From Diplolepis rosae (Eukaryota; Arthropoda; Insecta; Hymenoptera; Diplolepididae): DNA of 64,000 nucleotides. How positions within the stretch are numbered: position 1 is the stretch's first letter; every line of letters begins with the position of its first letter. The stretch lies in NCBI GenBank assembly GCA_030998225.1, contig JAPYXD010000715.1, positions 3,720,001-3,784,000 of the forward strand, written 5' to 3'. Shown one piece after another: positions 32,158 through 43,701 of this stretch. The notes under the pieces were generated by a model. It saw nothing but the letters and a program-made list of their open reading frames with translations, ran no database searches and was not told the origin of the DNA. A program made the translations under genes and the position numbers.

Positions 32158-33582
32158 TACATGTTTAGAAACAAAAGATGTGTTTTACATAACTGTGACT
32201 CCATTTTAGTGTTGTAATTATAAAAAGAAAAGCAATACTACTTTACTAATTATTAGATACGTATGAAATCCTTTAAACGAAACTTGTAAATGGAAGAATC
32301 CACTAAAGTAATTAATGATTGAGTTCTAATGCAATGCCGTTAGGCGATATGAAGGGAATTCCTGTTGAGGAAGAGATGTCGGACGCCTGTATCCCTGCTT
32401 AAAATGTCAGGTAGAAATCAAGTAGAAACCGGATACAAACCCATCCAGGTTTTACCCGGTTCGATACGGTTTTTATCTGGTCCCTGATTTCATTTTGCAG
32501 GATCTATCTGGGTCTATCCGGTCCTTATCCGAGAAGTGGTAACAGAAAATAAGTTGTATAAATGTTCTACCTGGTTCCTATCCGGCAAGTGGAGCCAGAA
32601 ATTAAATATTATATCATAAAAATTTCGATTTCTACCTGGATCCTATCCGGTTTATATAAGGCAGTTGTCGACTTGCAAATTGTCAAGGTGAAAGTGCATC
32701 TGCTTTTTTCCACAGAAAGATTTTCAAATTCTTTAATATTAAATACAATATTTCACAGTGGTCCGTCTAAAGACATTGAAGCTCCTCCATTTCCGGTCAC
32801 ATATCACGTGTATTCATCATTTATTTTTTCTACCACCCGATTTTCAATGTATTATACGTTCTCCAGTATAGCCTGTGACTCAGGTTCAGAAAACTAATTA
32901 TTTGTACTAGGATAAAGAGTATAAATTGAAAACATTAAATAAATGAACAATTTTGTTATGTTATACAACATCAATAACAAGGAAACTATAAAAAATCTTA
33001 CGCCATCATATTTTAAAATGGCTGACAAAATATCTACTTACAAATTTTCCTTCTCTTGACACATAAGCCTTTGCAACAGACAACTACTTGCTACAAATCA
33101 TTTGTAAATTCTATACTTATCTATAAAAACACTCAACAATATTTGAAATACTCATTCCGGGGTTGGTAATTTTATCTTATATTTTTACATTATATTACAA
33201 AAATTGACGTCATTATCATGATCATCAATTTACCTATAAAATCTCAACGAAACAGTAATACTTTCAAGAAAGTACTTATTTGATGCATTCGATAGATATA
33301 AAAAATATCATCTGCAGATAAAAAAAGATTGTATCATCAATCTTTGATATATCAAAAAGATGTTTTACAAAATGTGTGGATGACAACTCAAACATTGGAA
33401 TGAATTTGATATTGGCGTTATAAGTGTAACACAATATCCCAATCCCTAGTAGTGGGTTAACTCGGTAGACGGTCCGAAAAACCGAAAAGTCAACTTCGGT
33501 GCGTATACGAGTCTTTATGCGTAAACTCGAATCTAATCTAGAGATTCATCATGATTCTCGTCCATTGCACTTGATATTTCGC
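32158..33582. other. No recognisable gene; TATCCGG-rich patch
   Basis: Between 32400 and 32655 a phrase like CTACCTGGTTCCTATCCGG recurs in imperfect form at least three times (near 32505-32530, 32568-32586, 32632-32652). The open frame 32562-32897 over it has no family likeness. The remainder to 33582 is AT-rich and featureless by eye. Confidence 0.4.
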
Positions 33583-33848
33583 GACTAGTTCCGGACATTT
33601 TCATTTTCTCGATCATGTGTAGTAGTAGCGTATTGTAATAGAGCATGCGCAGTTCAAATGTACAAGGCTTTGTCAGTACGGTGCCAAGGCTGTACGAAGA
33701 ATAAGAAGAAAATTACGCTCCGCTGTGTGCTTATAGGCGCATGCGCAATTCAATTTTTACATTATATTCATCTGTATCGTAATACGTAACATTACGCTAC
33801 TCTCAACTGTAGCGTAAAACCAAGTTTACGCGCCGGAGGCACATAAAT
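33583..33848 (+). repeat. Dispersed repeat family, copy 2
   Basis: It runs from GACTAGTTCCGGACATTTT to GAGGCACATAAA-like sequence and matches 45535-45822 throughout, with scattered changes. GTAATACGTAAC...ATTACGCTAC keeps a decayed form of the internal inverted repeat. Confidence 0.75.
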
Positions 33849-34465
33849 GCACTTAGATACTTCGCTCTCAACGCAAAATTGTTCATTGCTTCGATTGTTT
33901 TCCTTTTTTGCCTGATACAGGAATAAATTCCGTTTCTAAAACGAATTTTCTTCATAATTTTTGATCTACCAAATCATCACAAGTTTGGGTCTTAAACGTC
34001 TCAAACTTCTATGTCATTCAAGAATTATAATGCTTAATTCTATTCAATAACGTCATTTAAAATATTTTTAGTCAATTTTTGTTGAATAATTAGAAACTAA
34101 AAAGCATTTCAAGAAAATAGAATGATCACTTCATGTTATTAGAATTGATTTAACGCATAAATTATGAATCATAAATGATTTCATACATTTTATATCATGA
34201 TTTTTACATTCTCATCACATAAGAAGGTAATGGTTTTATGTGGAAAATCACTTTTGGAACTTTCATCAATTATTTACGTTTTGAGATTTCTTGAGTAAAA
34301 AAACGGTTTTTACGAAAGTGTCCGTCTCCCTGTTGTCTGTCCGGTGTTTTGTTACCCGAGTTGCGGTCACGCAGAAATCGTGGTCATCAAGTCATATTCG
34401 AGCTGTGGTAATTTTCAAAATTTACAAAATTTCTGCATCCCCATCGTATTCTACTTAATAATAAA
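33849..34465. other. No recognisable gene
   Basis: AT-rich DNA up to the errantivirus left LTR. The last 25 bases before the LTR, read in reverse, resemble the PLE-1 tail near 29475 (ATGTTTTA-TATTAAGT), suggesting the provirus landed in a PLE tail. Confidence 0.4.
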
Positions 34466-34469
34466 ACAT

Positions 34470-34693
34470 TGTTACCAGGCCACATGATGACCTCCTTCCC
34501 CCAGGTTTAGCTCTCCATATATGTAGAGGTTGATGACCTCCCCCTCCTAGGTTTAGCTGCCTATGTATGTAGAGGTTCAGGCAGGCCTCAGCAGTTCTCT
34601 AAAATCTCCTCTCACGAATATAAACGTACAAAGTGACATCAGTTTGATGTCACTACTTTTAAAAAATAGTAAGTTGAGTTTTCACTCATAACA
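34470..34693 (+). repeat. 5' LTR of the errantivirus-like provirus, 224 bp
   Basis: It runs TGTTACCAGGCC...CATAACA. A unit of about 48 bp (TGATGACCTCC...AGGTTTAGCT...TATGTAGAGGT) is repeated twice. A TATAAA lies at 34619-34624 and an inverted repeat GTGACATCA-GTT-TGATGTCAC follows (34633-34653), with a TCAGTT initiator-like word inside it. By eye it differs from the 3' LTR at about 17 of 224 sites, which suggests an old insertion. Confidence 0.9.
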
Positions 34694-34696
34694 TTT

Positions 34697-34714
34697 TGGC
34701 GATCCTGCCAGGAT
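34697..34714 (+). promoter_or_regulatory. Primer binding site of the errantivirus-like provirus
   Basis: TGGCGATCCTGCCAGGAT starts three bases after the 5' LTR. The leading TGG matches the CCA end of any mature tRNA. I do not identify the tRNA with confidence. Confidence 0.7.
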
Positions 34715-35561
34715 AGGTGCTCTCGATAAATCCACGAAATCACATAGAGGCTTATACCTGAACATAAACGGACACTGGAATCCAAGGAACCAGTGAAAGG
34801 AGTAATTAAAGGATCTCATGGGATTCACAAAGAAGGAGGAACTCCGAATCTTTTGCTACGGCAAGAGCCGATAAAGGAAGTAAGTAGAAGTGAGCTAAAA
34901 TTAGTCGAGGAATTAAGTACTCGCTATCCTACGTAAATCTACTTCGAAAAACTTTGAAATGGAACGAGGCCCGCAATCAGGCGGAAGACGCATCTGCATA
35001 GGTAAGCAGCCAACGCCCAGCCAGGCAACCGGTTAGCGACAGTGAGGAGCTGACTCATCCCACGGACACGTCAAGAGAAAGGCAGCAATCTACGGATTCA
35101 TCAGGCCGCGAGCAGCAGTTAACAGTAAGCAAACAACTAAAATTAAGATAGCAAATACTGCAAACACTTTCTTCAATCGATCTTGGGCCTTAGAGCATAA
35201 ATCCTTTTTACATGCGTCGGACGGTGACTGTACTACGGTACAGGTAAGGTAAAATTGAGGCAAGATCGGGTTGGCTATACTCTGTGTGTTCACAAGCACT
35301 GGCCATCCTTAATAAAATAAATAACACTACCTCAAAATCAGTAACAGTTTGTAGCAGCAACTTGTACTGCATTTTGTTGTATTAAAATAAAACACTTAAA
35401 ATTGTTCGCGATATATTACACCCGTCACAAACATACTTATAAATAAGTACCCAGCGAGCACACTGGCGTTTGACAAACATCGCGATAATATACGTTATCT
35501 GACTGACTCATTCTACGATACTGACTCATCCTTCCCAAATCTTACTTTCACAACCGCACTA
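34715..35561 (+). other. Provirus leader, 850 bp
   Basis: A long untranslated leader before gag, as in gypsy-type elements that splice env. A minus-strand frame (35299-35090) with a hydrophobic C-terminal run (VFAVFAILILVVCLLLTA) overlaps it but is antisense and has no other support. A second hairpin or insulator-like array was not seen. Confidence 0.5.
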
Positions 35562-36824
35562 ATGTCTCGAGCACAATCACCCGTTCGAGCCCTGTTCCCT
35601 TCTCGCTTTACGGACGAATTACTGGGCAGGGTTCTCAGCCAGATGGAGGCATTAACGATTTCCTTTACTGCCTTGAAAAAGGAAAACGAGAATAGAATAA
35701 AGGAGATATCTAAACTCTCCAAGAAAATAGGAGGAGCAGGAACTGTAGAAGCAGACAACGAATTTCAACGACGACTAGAAGTCACAGTCGACTACTCTAC
35801 TGACGAAGAAATACCTGAAAGTCAAGAAAATATCTATGTCCAACCACAGTTTATGCAGGTACCGTTACCTACAGCACCATACGAAGAACGAAAAATGGGA
35901 GCTACATTGGCTATAGAAACTATAAAAACAATTAACGGTCAAGACGATATGCGCGTGGAAGACTTTATTAAAGTTGTTAAACGAGCCCGACTGCGGTGTG
36001 AAAAACCGGAAATACTACTAGATTTAATACTAGCAAAAAAGATCACTGGCACAGCAGTAAAAGCCATAAGATATATGCAAATTAATTCCTACGACGATTT
36101 ATTTGCAGCATTAAGACAAAATTTAAGACAAACTAACTCTTTAATTTAATTAAAATCAAAGTTAGAAAGTTGTAAACAAGGTCTTAAGGAGACGGTACAA
36201 AACTTCACACTCAGATTCAGACAAATAACCAACGAAATAAACTACCTAGTACAATCACAGCATGTAAACTCAACTAAAAGAAGATTGAAAATAGAGTTAG
36301 AAGAAAAGGAAGCGGTAAATCGATATTTACTAAATCTAAAACGAGAAATTAGGATCCAAGTACGCTTATTAAAACCAAATACTATAAGTGAAGCCCAAGC
36401 TTTGGCAATAGAAACCGAGAGTTGGCTAAAAGATAGTCAACCAGTCAAAAAGATACCACGGCCACCAATGAAAACTTGGACCAAGCCTACTGGACCACCA
36501 AGACTAAATGCAAACACCACACCCAGGGCACAAAATAGCACTATACCACTAAGTGACAGATCAAAGATGAATTGCTTTAAATGTGGAAAAATAGGTCACA
36601 TATCCTCTCAATGCCAGGTGAAGCAGGGTTTTCCCCCGGGCCATGGTTTCAAACGTTCACCACTGGTAAGAGTAATTCAGAAAGAGGAAATAGAAGCGGA
36701 AAATATGACAGAAGTGGAAATAGCGGACCACCAGAACTTCGAGGACTCAGCAGAATATCTTCCATATGCGGACGATTACGAACAATTGAGGCCAGAAGAA
36801 GAACAGGAAAATACAGACTATTAG
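35562..36824 (+). pseudogene. Errantivirus-like gag
   Basis: The frame of 421 codons begins at an ATG and has a single in-frame TAA (36147-36149) in an AT-rich stretch. The N-terminal third has a short coiled coil (near residues 25-60), then a capsid-like domain, a Pro/Thr linker, and one CCHC zinc knuckle (CFKCGKIGHISSQC, 36573-36614), and an acidic C-terminus. The frame overlaps the protease frame in the -1 register (36581-36824). I see no classical slippery heptamer in the overlap. Confidence 0.9.
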
Positions 36825-37097
36825 TAGATTCAGGAGCCGCGATAAATATAATCAAAGAAGAAATACTGGACGATCAAGACGAGAGAAAACCAACCTACAA
36901 AACATTCTTAATAGGAAATGACTGACACATTTCAAAACAATCTACAAAACTAAAATTCTTTGATCAAGAGCTTATTTTTCACATAGTACCCAACGATTTT
37001 CCTCTACCAGAAGGCGGAATAATCGGAATAAAATTCTTCGAAAAATATCCAAGATACGCAATAACGAATAAATACCTTGTTATAGATAGAAGGTAAA
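36800..37097 (+). pseudogene. Errantivirus-like protease
   Basis: LLVDSGAAINII (near 36820-36855) is the aspartic protease active site. The frame is in the -1 register relative to gag. A TGA at 36923-36925 interrupts it. The same frame then goes on to about 37097 with an IIGIKFF segment near the end of the fold. A frameshift separates it from the RT frame. Confidence 0.85.
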
Positions 37098-37104
37098 ATT
37101 ACCT

Positions 37105-38790
37105 TTGTACCTGAGTAATGATTTGATACCAGGAAATTCGGAAAAAATATGTACTATCTCTACTGAAGATGAAGACCAAGATGTAATCATTATCGATAAT
37201 GAAGAAATCCCAGATGGTCTGTACGCGATAAGAAACGCGCAAATAAAAATCCCTATAAAAAGTAATGAGAAATACCCCAAAGAAATAAACGCGAAAATTA
37301 ATTACAAACCAATACAAAAAATAATCACGAAAGAACACGATAGTCCTCAAAAAACGATTAGACTCAACGAATTGTTAAAAGCTTCAAGATTAGACCACTT
37401 GGAAAAATATCAAAAGGAGTTTATCAAGAGAATAATAGCCAGATATTCAGATGTCTTTACATTGGAATCTGATCCTCTACCTTGCATCAGCTTCACCGAA
37501 CACCAAATAGTACTTAAAAGCGGAAAAATAATCAATTTAAGATCTCACAAATTACCCGAGAAACATACACAATTTTTTGGAAGAAACTGACAGACTACTA
37601 GAGAGGAATAATAAAAGAAAGCCAATCACCTTACAACTCACCACTATGGATAGTACCGAAGAAAGGGAACAAGTTAAGAATGGTAATCGACTAAAGGAAA
37701 ATAAACGAAGATACTGACCAAGATGCATACCCACTACCAATGATAGGCGATATATTGGATCATTTAGGAAAAGCCAAATTCTTTTCTGCCTTCGACCTCT
37801 CAGCAGGATTCCACCAGATCCCAATGAAAGAGGAAGACAAAAAATATACCGCGTTTTCTACAACTCAAGGACACTTCGAGTGTTTCGCATACATAGATGA
37901 TATTGTAATATTTGGAAGTACTATACAAGAACATAACGATAACTTGACAGCAGTAATAGAAATAATTCATCAACTGGGAGTAAGATTGGAACCAAAGAAA
38001 TGTGAATACCTTAAACCGAAATTGGAATACCTCGGGCACATAATAACAAAAGAAGGAGTTAAGCCTAATCCCCAGAAGATAAATTGCATTAAGAATTTCA
38101 GACCATTAAAAAATGTTAAAGACATACAATCATTCTTAGGACTCGCGGGTTACTACAGAAAGTTTATTAAAAACTTTTCCACTATAGCAAGATCTTTGAC
38201 AAAATTAACACAGGAAGAAACCATGTTTGACTGGACATCGGAATGTGAAAAAGCATGTTATGATTTGAAGAACTCTTTAATAACAGCACCCGTTCTAAAA
38301 TTCCCTGATTTCTCAAAACAATTCATATTAACCACCGATGCATCAAACCAATGATTAGGAGCAGTGCTAAGCCAAGACGGACACCCCTGCTTATTCATTT
38401 CAAGAACTCTGAACAAAGCAGAAGAAAAGTATTCCACCTCAGAAAAATAACTTTTAGCCATAGTATGGGCCATGAAAAGACTCAGACAATATCTGTTAGG
38501 TAAAAAGTTTAAAATACAGACTGATCATCGTGCTTTGGTTTGGTTACACAACGTGAAGGATCCAAGCCCCCGATTACTACGTTGGAGACTACGCATGGAA
38601 GAGTATGAATATGAAATAGAGTACGTAAAGGGCAAGGAAAATAAAGTAGCAGACTGTCTCTCAAGAATATTCCCTATTACCAGAGATACTCTGCATGAAG
38701 CAATGAGAAAAGTCGGAATAGGACTTGCAGAGGGAGAACCAAGCTTAGAGGAAAAACTACCAGAAATAGAAATTCGTCACGTACCTTGAA
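37105..38790 (+). pseudogene. Errantivirus-like RT and RNase H, deletion in RT
   Basis: The frame 37105-37590 leads into RT, with a frameshift at 37590 and several stops to 37700. RT motifs follow: FSAFDLSAGFHQIP (first catalytic Asp, 37783-37825) and YIDDIVIFG (37891-37917). Only about 20 codons separate them, so roughly 30 codons of the palm are deleted. RNase H has TTDASN (38332) followed by a TGA, a TAA near 38449 in the EKELLA-type position, and QTDHRALVWL (38518), ADCLSR (38649). It ends near 38788. Confidence 0.9.
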
Positions 38791-38840
38791 TAACCCATGA
38801 AGAAACTCTAAAGGAAAGAATCAAACTACCCGAAAGAAGA

Positions 38841-40303
38841 ATGAGGGAACTATCACACGAAGACTTTACCGAAACCGAAGAAGTAACAGCACAAGCACCG
38901 CAAGAAACAAGTAACCTGTATACAGATTTTATAAATTGGAGATTACAACCCACAACGGAAAAAATTAAAACAAAACCTAATGCTATAGGAAAGCTATGGA
39001 AAGAGGTAACAAAAGATGATATGCCCATATACAACGAGGAAAATTGGTTATATAAACTAAGCTGGTTTATCGAGGAATTTGTCAATAAAAAACTCACGAT
39101 TATCCGACTATCCTTCGGACATCCACTATTTACACCATTGGAACGAGAAGTAATCCAACAAATAATGGAATTTTTATCAAACTACTACCCAGATAAAAGC
39201 TTTCACATTTGTTTTTCTAAAACTAGAGAACTTAATAAGGAAGAAAGAAAACAGATTATCAAAGAAGCCCACAGAGTCCATACAAGAGAGCAGAACACCA
39301 TAGAAAAAGCTAAAAGAATTGGACAATGGACTAATATGGATCAAGACATTAAAGATTATGTAAAGAAATGTCCTATCTGTCAACTACAAAAAACCACCCG
39401 TATTAAAAACCAAGCTGAAAGTATAATACCCGACATACCTATCAATCCAAACGATAAGGTAGCACTAGACATTTTTGGCCCTTTACCGGTTACACCAAAA
39501 GGAAATAAGTACATACTTAGTATTCAAGATCGGTTAACAAGGTATACTACACTAATACCTTTAAAAACTAAACTTCAAATTTAATAGTGGAAGCTCTAAT
39601 AGACCAATACATTTACATTTTTGGATCCCCTAAAACCATTCTTACTGATCAAGGAACTAACTTTTTATCCGAGCTCATGGATCAATTTGAAAAGGCATTA
39701 AGAATTAAACACGTCAAAAATACTGCCTTACATCCACAAGCAAACGGAAACATTGAAAGGATGCACTCAACATTGAACAATTCAATGAAGACCAGCATAG
39801 CAGAAAATCAAAACGATTGGGACGAAAATCTAAAATATGTAACTATCATAAACTCCACAATAAATCAAACCACGGGATTTACCCCATTTGAACTCACGTT
39901 TGGAAGGATGCCTAATATCCCATTCGAAATCGAGAATTCACCTAATCTAACATATCAGGATTTAACTAGAAAATGGAAAAGGAAATATGAAGAAAACATC
40001 CGAAAAACTAAAGAAAGAGTCCAAATAGAATTGGAAAAAACGAAGAAAAGATTATATGAAGGAATAGTAAGGACACACCCTTTATACAAGCCAGGAAACC
40101 TAGTCAAAATCCTTAACAACACCAAACAATACAAATTAGAACAATCCTGGAAAGGTCCTTACGAAGTTATAGATTACCTAGATAATAATAATCTATGCAT
40201 TAGGAATAAAAATAAAATACTGAAAGTACACATCGATCAATGGATGCCTTATTTTGCAGATAAGGACCCTAGTACTTCTAATAGCGGCGATAGCCAACTG
40301 TAA
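38841..40303 (+). pseudogene. Errantivirus-like integrase
   Basis: A linker frame (38841-39584) contains the zinc-binding region (EAHRVHTRE near 39265 and CPICQLQK near 39370) and the first core Asp in VALDIFGPL (39462-39488). Two stops and a frame change at about 39582 follow. The frame 39587-40303 has ILTDQGTNF (second Asp, 39640 area) and HPQANGNIERM (catalytic Glu), then a GNLVKIL C-terminal domain. The end overlaps env by 50 bases. Confidence 0.9.
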
Positions 40304-41952
40304 AGCCAACTACACCTTACAACCACTAACCAGCAACTTATTTATCGAAGACATCACCAAGGTACATTTGTACCATGGAACTTGGGATCTTGTGGTAGCA
40401 ATTAACTTCACATCTAACCAGCAACGTATATCAGCGATAAGCAGCACCATTGAGTTAGCAGAATCAGCATGTAACAGAAGATGTGCACCCCAATACGAAG
40501 TACAGCTTGTAAAGAGTCGATACAATAGATTAGCACATAAGAATATGATTCTAGGGAAATTACTGGGAAAAAATAAACGAAAGAAAAGAGGATTGGCAAA
40601 CTTTATCGACGATATATCCAAAACACTATTTGGTACACTAAGCGAACAAGACTTGAATAACATAAATAACGAATTTGATAAAATATATATGGACAATAAA
40701 AACTTAGCAATAGTGTTAACAAATCACACGAAAATCCTGAAACTTATCCTAGATTCATCACCCGTAAACCACAAAGAGCTCATTGGGAATCAAAATGCTG
40801 AAAGAGAGTTCGCAATAAATCTGAGTAGCGGACTGAACACCGTATCAAGGGACAGCTTCGTTAACAGTAAGCTGCTAATAGCAGCCATAATTATTGACGA
40901 GACAAAAGAAGACACAGACATGGCCATCAACGCTATCAACGACGGTAAACATGGAATCATCCATCCTCAAATATTAACACCTGCTATGTTAAAAACAACT
41001 ATTATGGAATTTAAAGCAAAACATAGAACAAGATACTCAAAATTCCCATTATAGAACAGGAAGAGGGTACCATCAAACACATTATACCTATCCCTTATCC
41101 TATCCAAAACCTATACCTTGCAGTAATTCCCGACCATGACTATGTAATAAAATTTAGAGACTCATATGTATTTACTGACAAGGAAACAATAAATAAATGT
41201 ACGACGATAAGCGAATATAAAATTTGCGAAAGAAACCAACCGAACCTTAGTTTGACTGACAGTGAAGCATGCGAAGCTACGATATTTAAGCGATACTCAG
41301 AGAACAAATGTAGAACTTCACCTTTTGCTTTACATAAAGTAACCTTTATACCTGTGCTAAACGGATACATAATAGTACCAATGAACGAGGTAGATTTAGA
41401 TATAATTGCGAAACACAAATAGAACACCTAAAGATTAAACAACCCTGACTACTGATGGGTTCAAATTGTAAAATCTATTATGGAATGGACGCACTGTACC
41501 TTAGCAAAAATCTAAAGGGACAATTTTACGACGAATTCAATGTAACCTACAACATTAGTTACTCTAACGGTGATCTAGAAACCTTAGAAAGTAAATTAAT
41601 ACGTCTCCCTAAAATTATAGATAACAATGAATTACGACAAGCCAAATTAAGCCTAGACGATGCAGAAAATATGTTAAAATCAATAGCCACTGACAGAAGA
41701 CTAAAAACATGGAGAGAAACAACTATGGACTGGTTAAGCTATTTAGGTTACACAGCGCTAGGATTAGGATCAGCCTATGTTCTGTACAGATTAGGAATAC
41801 TCGAATTCATACAAAAGTGTATGCCCAAAAAACTCCGTATACTCTGTGTAAAAACAAAGGTAAAAACGCCGACGAACGTTGTCATGTACAATTCTAGCTT
41901 ACAACCCTTGGTAACCACCGAAATACCAAATGTAAGAAGGGTAAGAATTTAG
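40254..41952 (+). pseudogene. Errantivirus-like envelope (env), broken
   Basis: The first piece (40254-41054) starts inside the integrase end with a hydrophobic signal-like run (LVLLIAAIANC), as expected if env is made from a spliced message. A furin-type KRKKRG site is followed by a GLANFIDDISKTLFG fusion-peptide-like stretch (40585-40635). The second piece (about 41046-41405) and third (about 41400-41952) are in other frames, with a TGA near 41446. The last piece has one transmembrane segment (about 41737-41805) and a short Cys/Lys-rich tail. Confidence 0.9.
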
Positions 41953-42023
41953 TAAATTAAGAGACTAATTCATGTCTCAAACAGATGGGTAAAATCTAGA
42001 AATTAAAGGATTAATTTATGTCT

Positions 42024-42034
42024 AAAAAGGGGGG
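42024..42034 (+). promoter_or_regulatory. Polypurine tract of the provirus
   Basis: AAAAAGGGGGG stands immediately before the 3' LTR, the standard site for plus-strand priming. It confirms the LTR start at 42035. Confidence 0.85.
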
Positions 42035-42257
42035 TGTTACCAGGCCAGATGATGACCTCCTTCCCCCAGGTTGAGCTATCCATAAATATAGAGGTTGATG
42101 ACCTCCCCCTCCCAGGTTTAGCTGCCTATATATGTAGAGGTTCAGCCAGGCCTTAGAAGTTCTCTAAAATCTCCTGTCACGAATAAAACGTACAAAGTGA
42201 CATCAGTTTGATGTCACTACTTTAAAAAAATAGAATGTTCAGTTTTCACTGATACCA
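42035..42257 (+). repeat. 3' LTR of the errantivirus-like provirus, 223 bp
   Basis: It aligns end to end with 34470-34693, including the two 48-bp units and the GTGACATCA inverted repeat. The TATAAA of the 5' copy reads AATAAAA here. It is followed by the ACAT target duplication. Confidence 0.9.
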
Positions 42258-42261
42258 ACAT

Positions 42262-42405
42262 ACATAAAAAAAATTAAATTTTACCTTTGCAAAAGGAGGT
42301 GAACTCGTGATGAGTAATGTCAAAAGTATAAAATTATAATAAAAATCATGATTTTAGTTAATAAAATGACGTGATGTCATGGAGTCGACGAAACTTTGAG
42401 TGGCG
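42262..42405 (-). repeat. PLE-1-type tail fragment
   Basis: The reverse complement matches 29340-29460 (CGTCGACTCCATGACATCA, then TTTTATTAACTAAAATCATG, then CATTACT-ATCA-GAGTT). It runs from the provirus right edge to the foldback element, so the provirus and probably the foldback element both sit in a PLE tail. Confidence 0.75.
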
Positions 42406-42410
42406 ACCTA

Positions 42411-43699
42411 CACTACCGTCGGAAATTGTGCGCACGGTGCTTGTCATCGTTATTAAAAATCACTGCTAAATTTGAACCACGATATCTCGGTACAAAAAAG
42501 AGATAGGTCATTTTTAAAAATACAGTTGGAAAGCTTATGAAATTCCACGCCTAGTTATGGTCAACAAATATTTTTTTGAGCTTCTGAAAAAAATACAGCA
42601 CGTGAGGAGATAAAAAAAAAAATTCAATATTTTCTCAAATTCTCTACCTCAACTTCAACTTTTAGCATGACCTAGGAAATTTTTTTTCAAAATCTGAAAA
42701 TTATACCACATAGAGTCTAGAATCTTATCTTTAATTTAAGCAAAGAAAACTTGAAAAATATTCATAGGTACCCGAGATACGATTAAAAATGTTTAATCGT
42801 ATCTGAGTTGAATTTTAATCGACGATCACGATTCTCGGACGGTTTGTTGCTCGCCTCCTTCGTTGAAGCAGGAACGAAATGGCCACGCACAAAGGTGGCG
42901 CTTAAGTGGAGCCCTCTTATATGTATTTTTGATTCTGTTCATTCGTAATTTTTATTTCTAATTATTCTAAATTTCAAAAAATATTTATTGTTATTTGTGA
43001 TTATTAAAATTTATTTAAATGCAATATTATCCCCATATTAACGAATAGAACAATGATATGTAAACATTTTTTATTTCTTAAAATTCTTATAAACTACAAA
43101 ATTAATAAAAATTTTAATAGTCATTGTAAATATCAACTAAGAATGAAAGGAAAGGAAATAAAGGAAACACGTTCTTGGATCAAAGAACATATAAGAGAGC
43201 TCCACTTAACCACCATCTTTGTGCGTGGCCTATTCGGTCCTGCCTCAACTAAGGGGGGGAGCAACAAACCGGCCGAGAACCGTGATCGTCGATTAAAATT
43301 CAACTCAGATACGATTGAACATTTTTAATCGTATCTCGGGTACCCATGAATATTTTTCAAGTTTTCTTGGCTTAAGTTAGAGATAAGATTTTAGACTTTA
43401 TGTCGTATAATTTTCAGATTTTGAAAACAATTTTCCTAGGTCATGCAAAAAGTTGAAGTTGAGGTAGAGAATTTGAGAAAATCTTGAATTTTTTTTTTAA
43501 CTCCTCACGTGGTGTATTATTTTCAGAAGCTCAAAAAAATATTCGTTGAGCATCGCTGGACGTGGAATTTCATAAGCTTTCCAACTGTATTTTTAAAAAT
43601 GCCCTATCTCTTTTTTTCACCTAGATATCGTGGTTCAAATTCAGCAGTGATTTTTAATAACGATGACAAGCACCGTGCGCACAATTTTCGACTGTAGTG
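42411..43699. mobile_element. Long foldback element, 1.29 kb, arms of about 520 bp
   Basis: CACTACCGTCGGAAATTGTGCGCACGG at the left and its inverted partner at the right (ending CGACTGTAGTG) bound two inverted arms, 42411-42930 and 43180-43699, similar at about 85-90% by eye. The middle of about 250 bp is AT-rich. TA flanks both ends (42409-42410, 43700-43701). It has no transposase. ORFs in it (for example 43053-43328) are incidental. The TA target suggests mobilisation by a Tc1/mariner-type enzyme, which is an inference. Confidence 0.85.
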
Positions 43700-43701
43700 T
43701 A

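Larger units (their letters stand above)
34466..42261 (+). mobile_element. Errantivirus-like provirus, 7.8 kb, both LTRs
   Basis: A full-length Ty3/gypsy endogenous retrovirus-like element lies at 34470-42257, flanked by ACAT target duplications (34466-34469 and 42258-42261), the 4-bp length usual for this group. Order: LTR, primer site, leader, gag, protease, RT, RNase H, integrase, env, polypurine tract, LTR. All three genes carry stops, frameshifts or deletions, so the copy is defective. It lies inside PLE-tail sequence on the right side. Confidence 0.95.

Noticed and set aside
32562..32897. ORF of 111 codons
   Set aside because: No domain, no splice or start context, and it overlaps the TATCCGG repeat patch.
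35090..35299. Minus-strand ORF with a hydrophobic C-terminus in the provirus leader
   Set aside because: It is antisense within the leader, with no homologue recognised and no upstream signals; most likely chance.
36581..36824. A classical -1 slippery heptamer for gag-pol frameshifting
   Set aside because: No X-XXY-YYZ word is in the right register in the overlap; TTTTCCCCC and GGAAAATA words are out of register.
43053..43328. ORF of 91 codons across the foldback element centre
   Set aside because: It crosses from the AT-rich centre into one arm and is not mirrored or conserved in the other arm.
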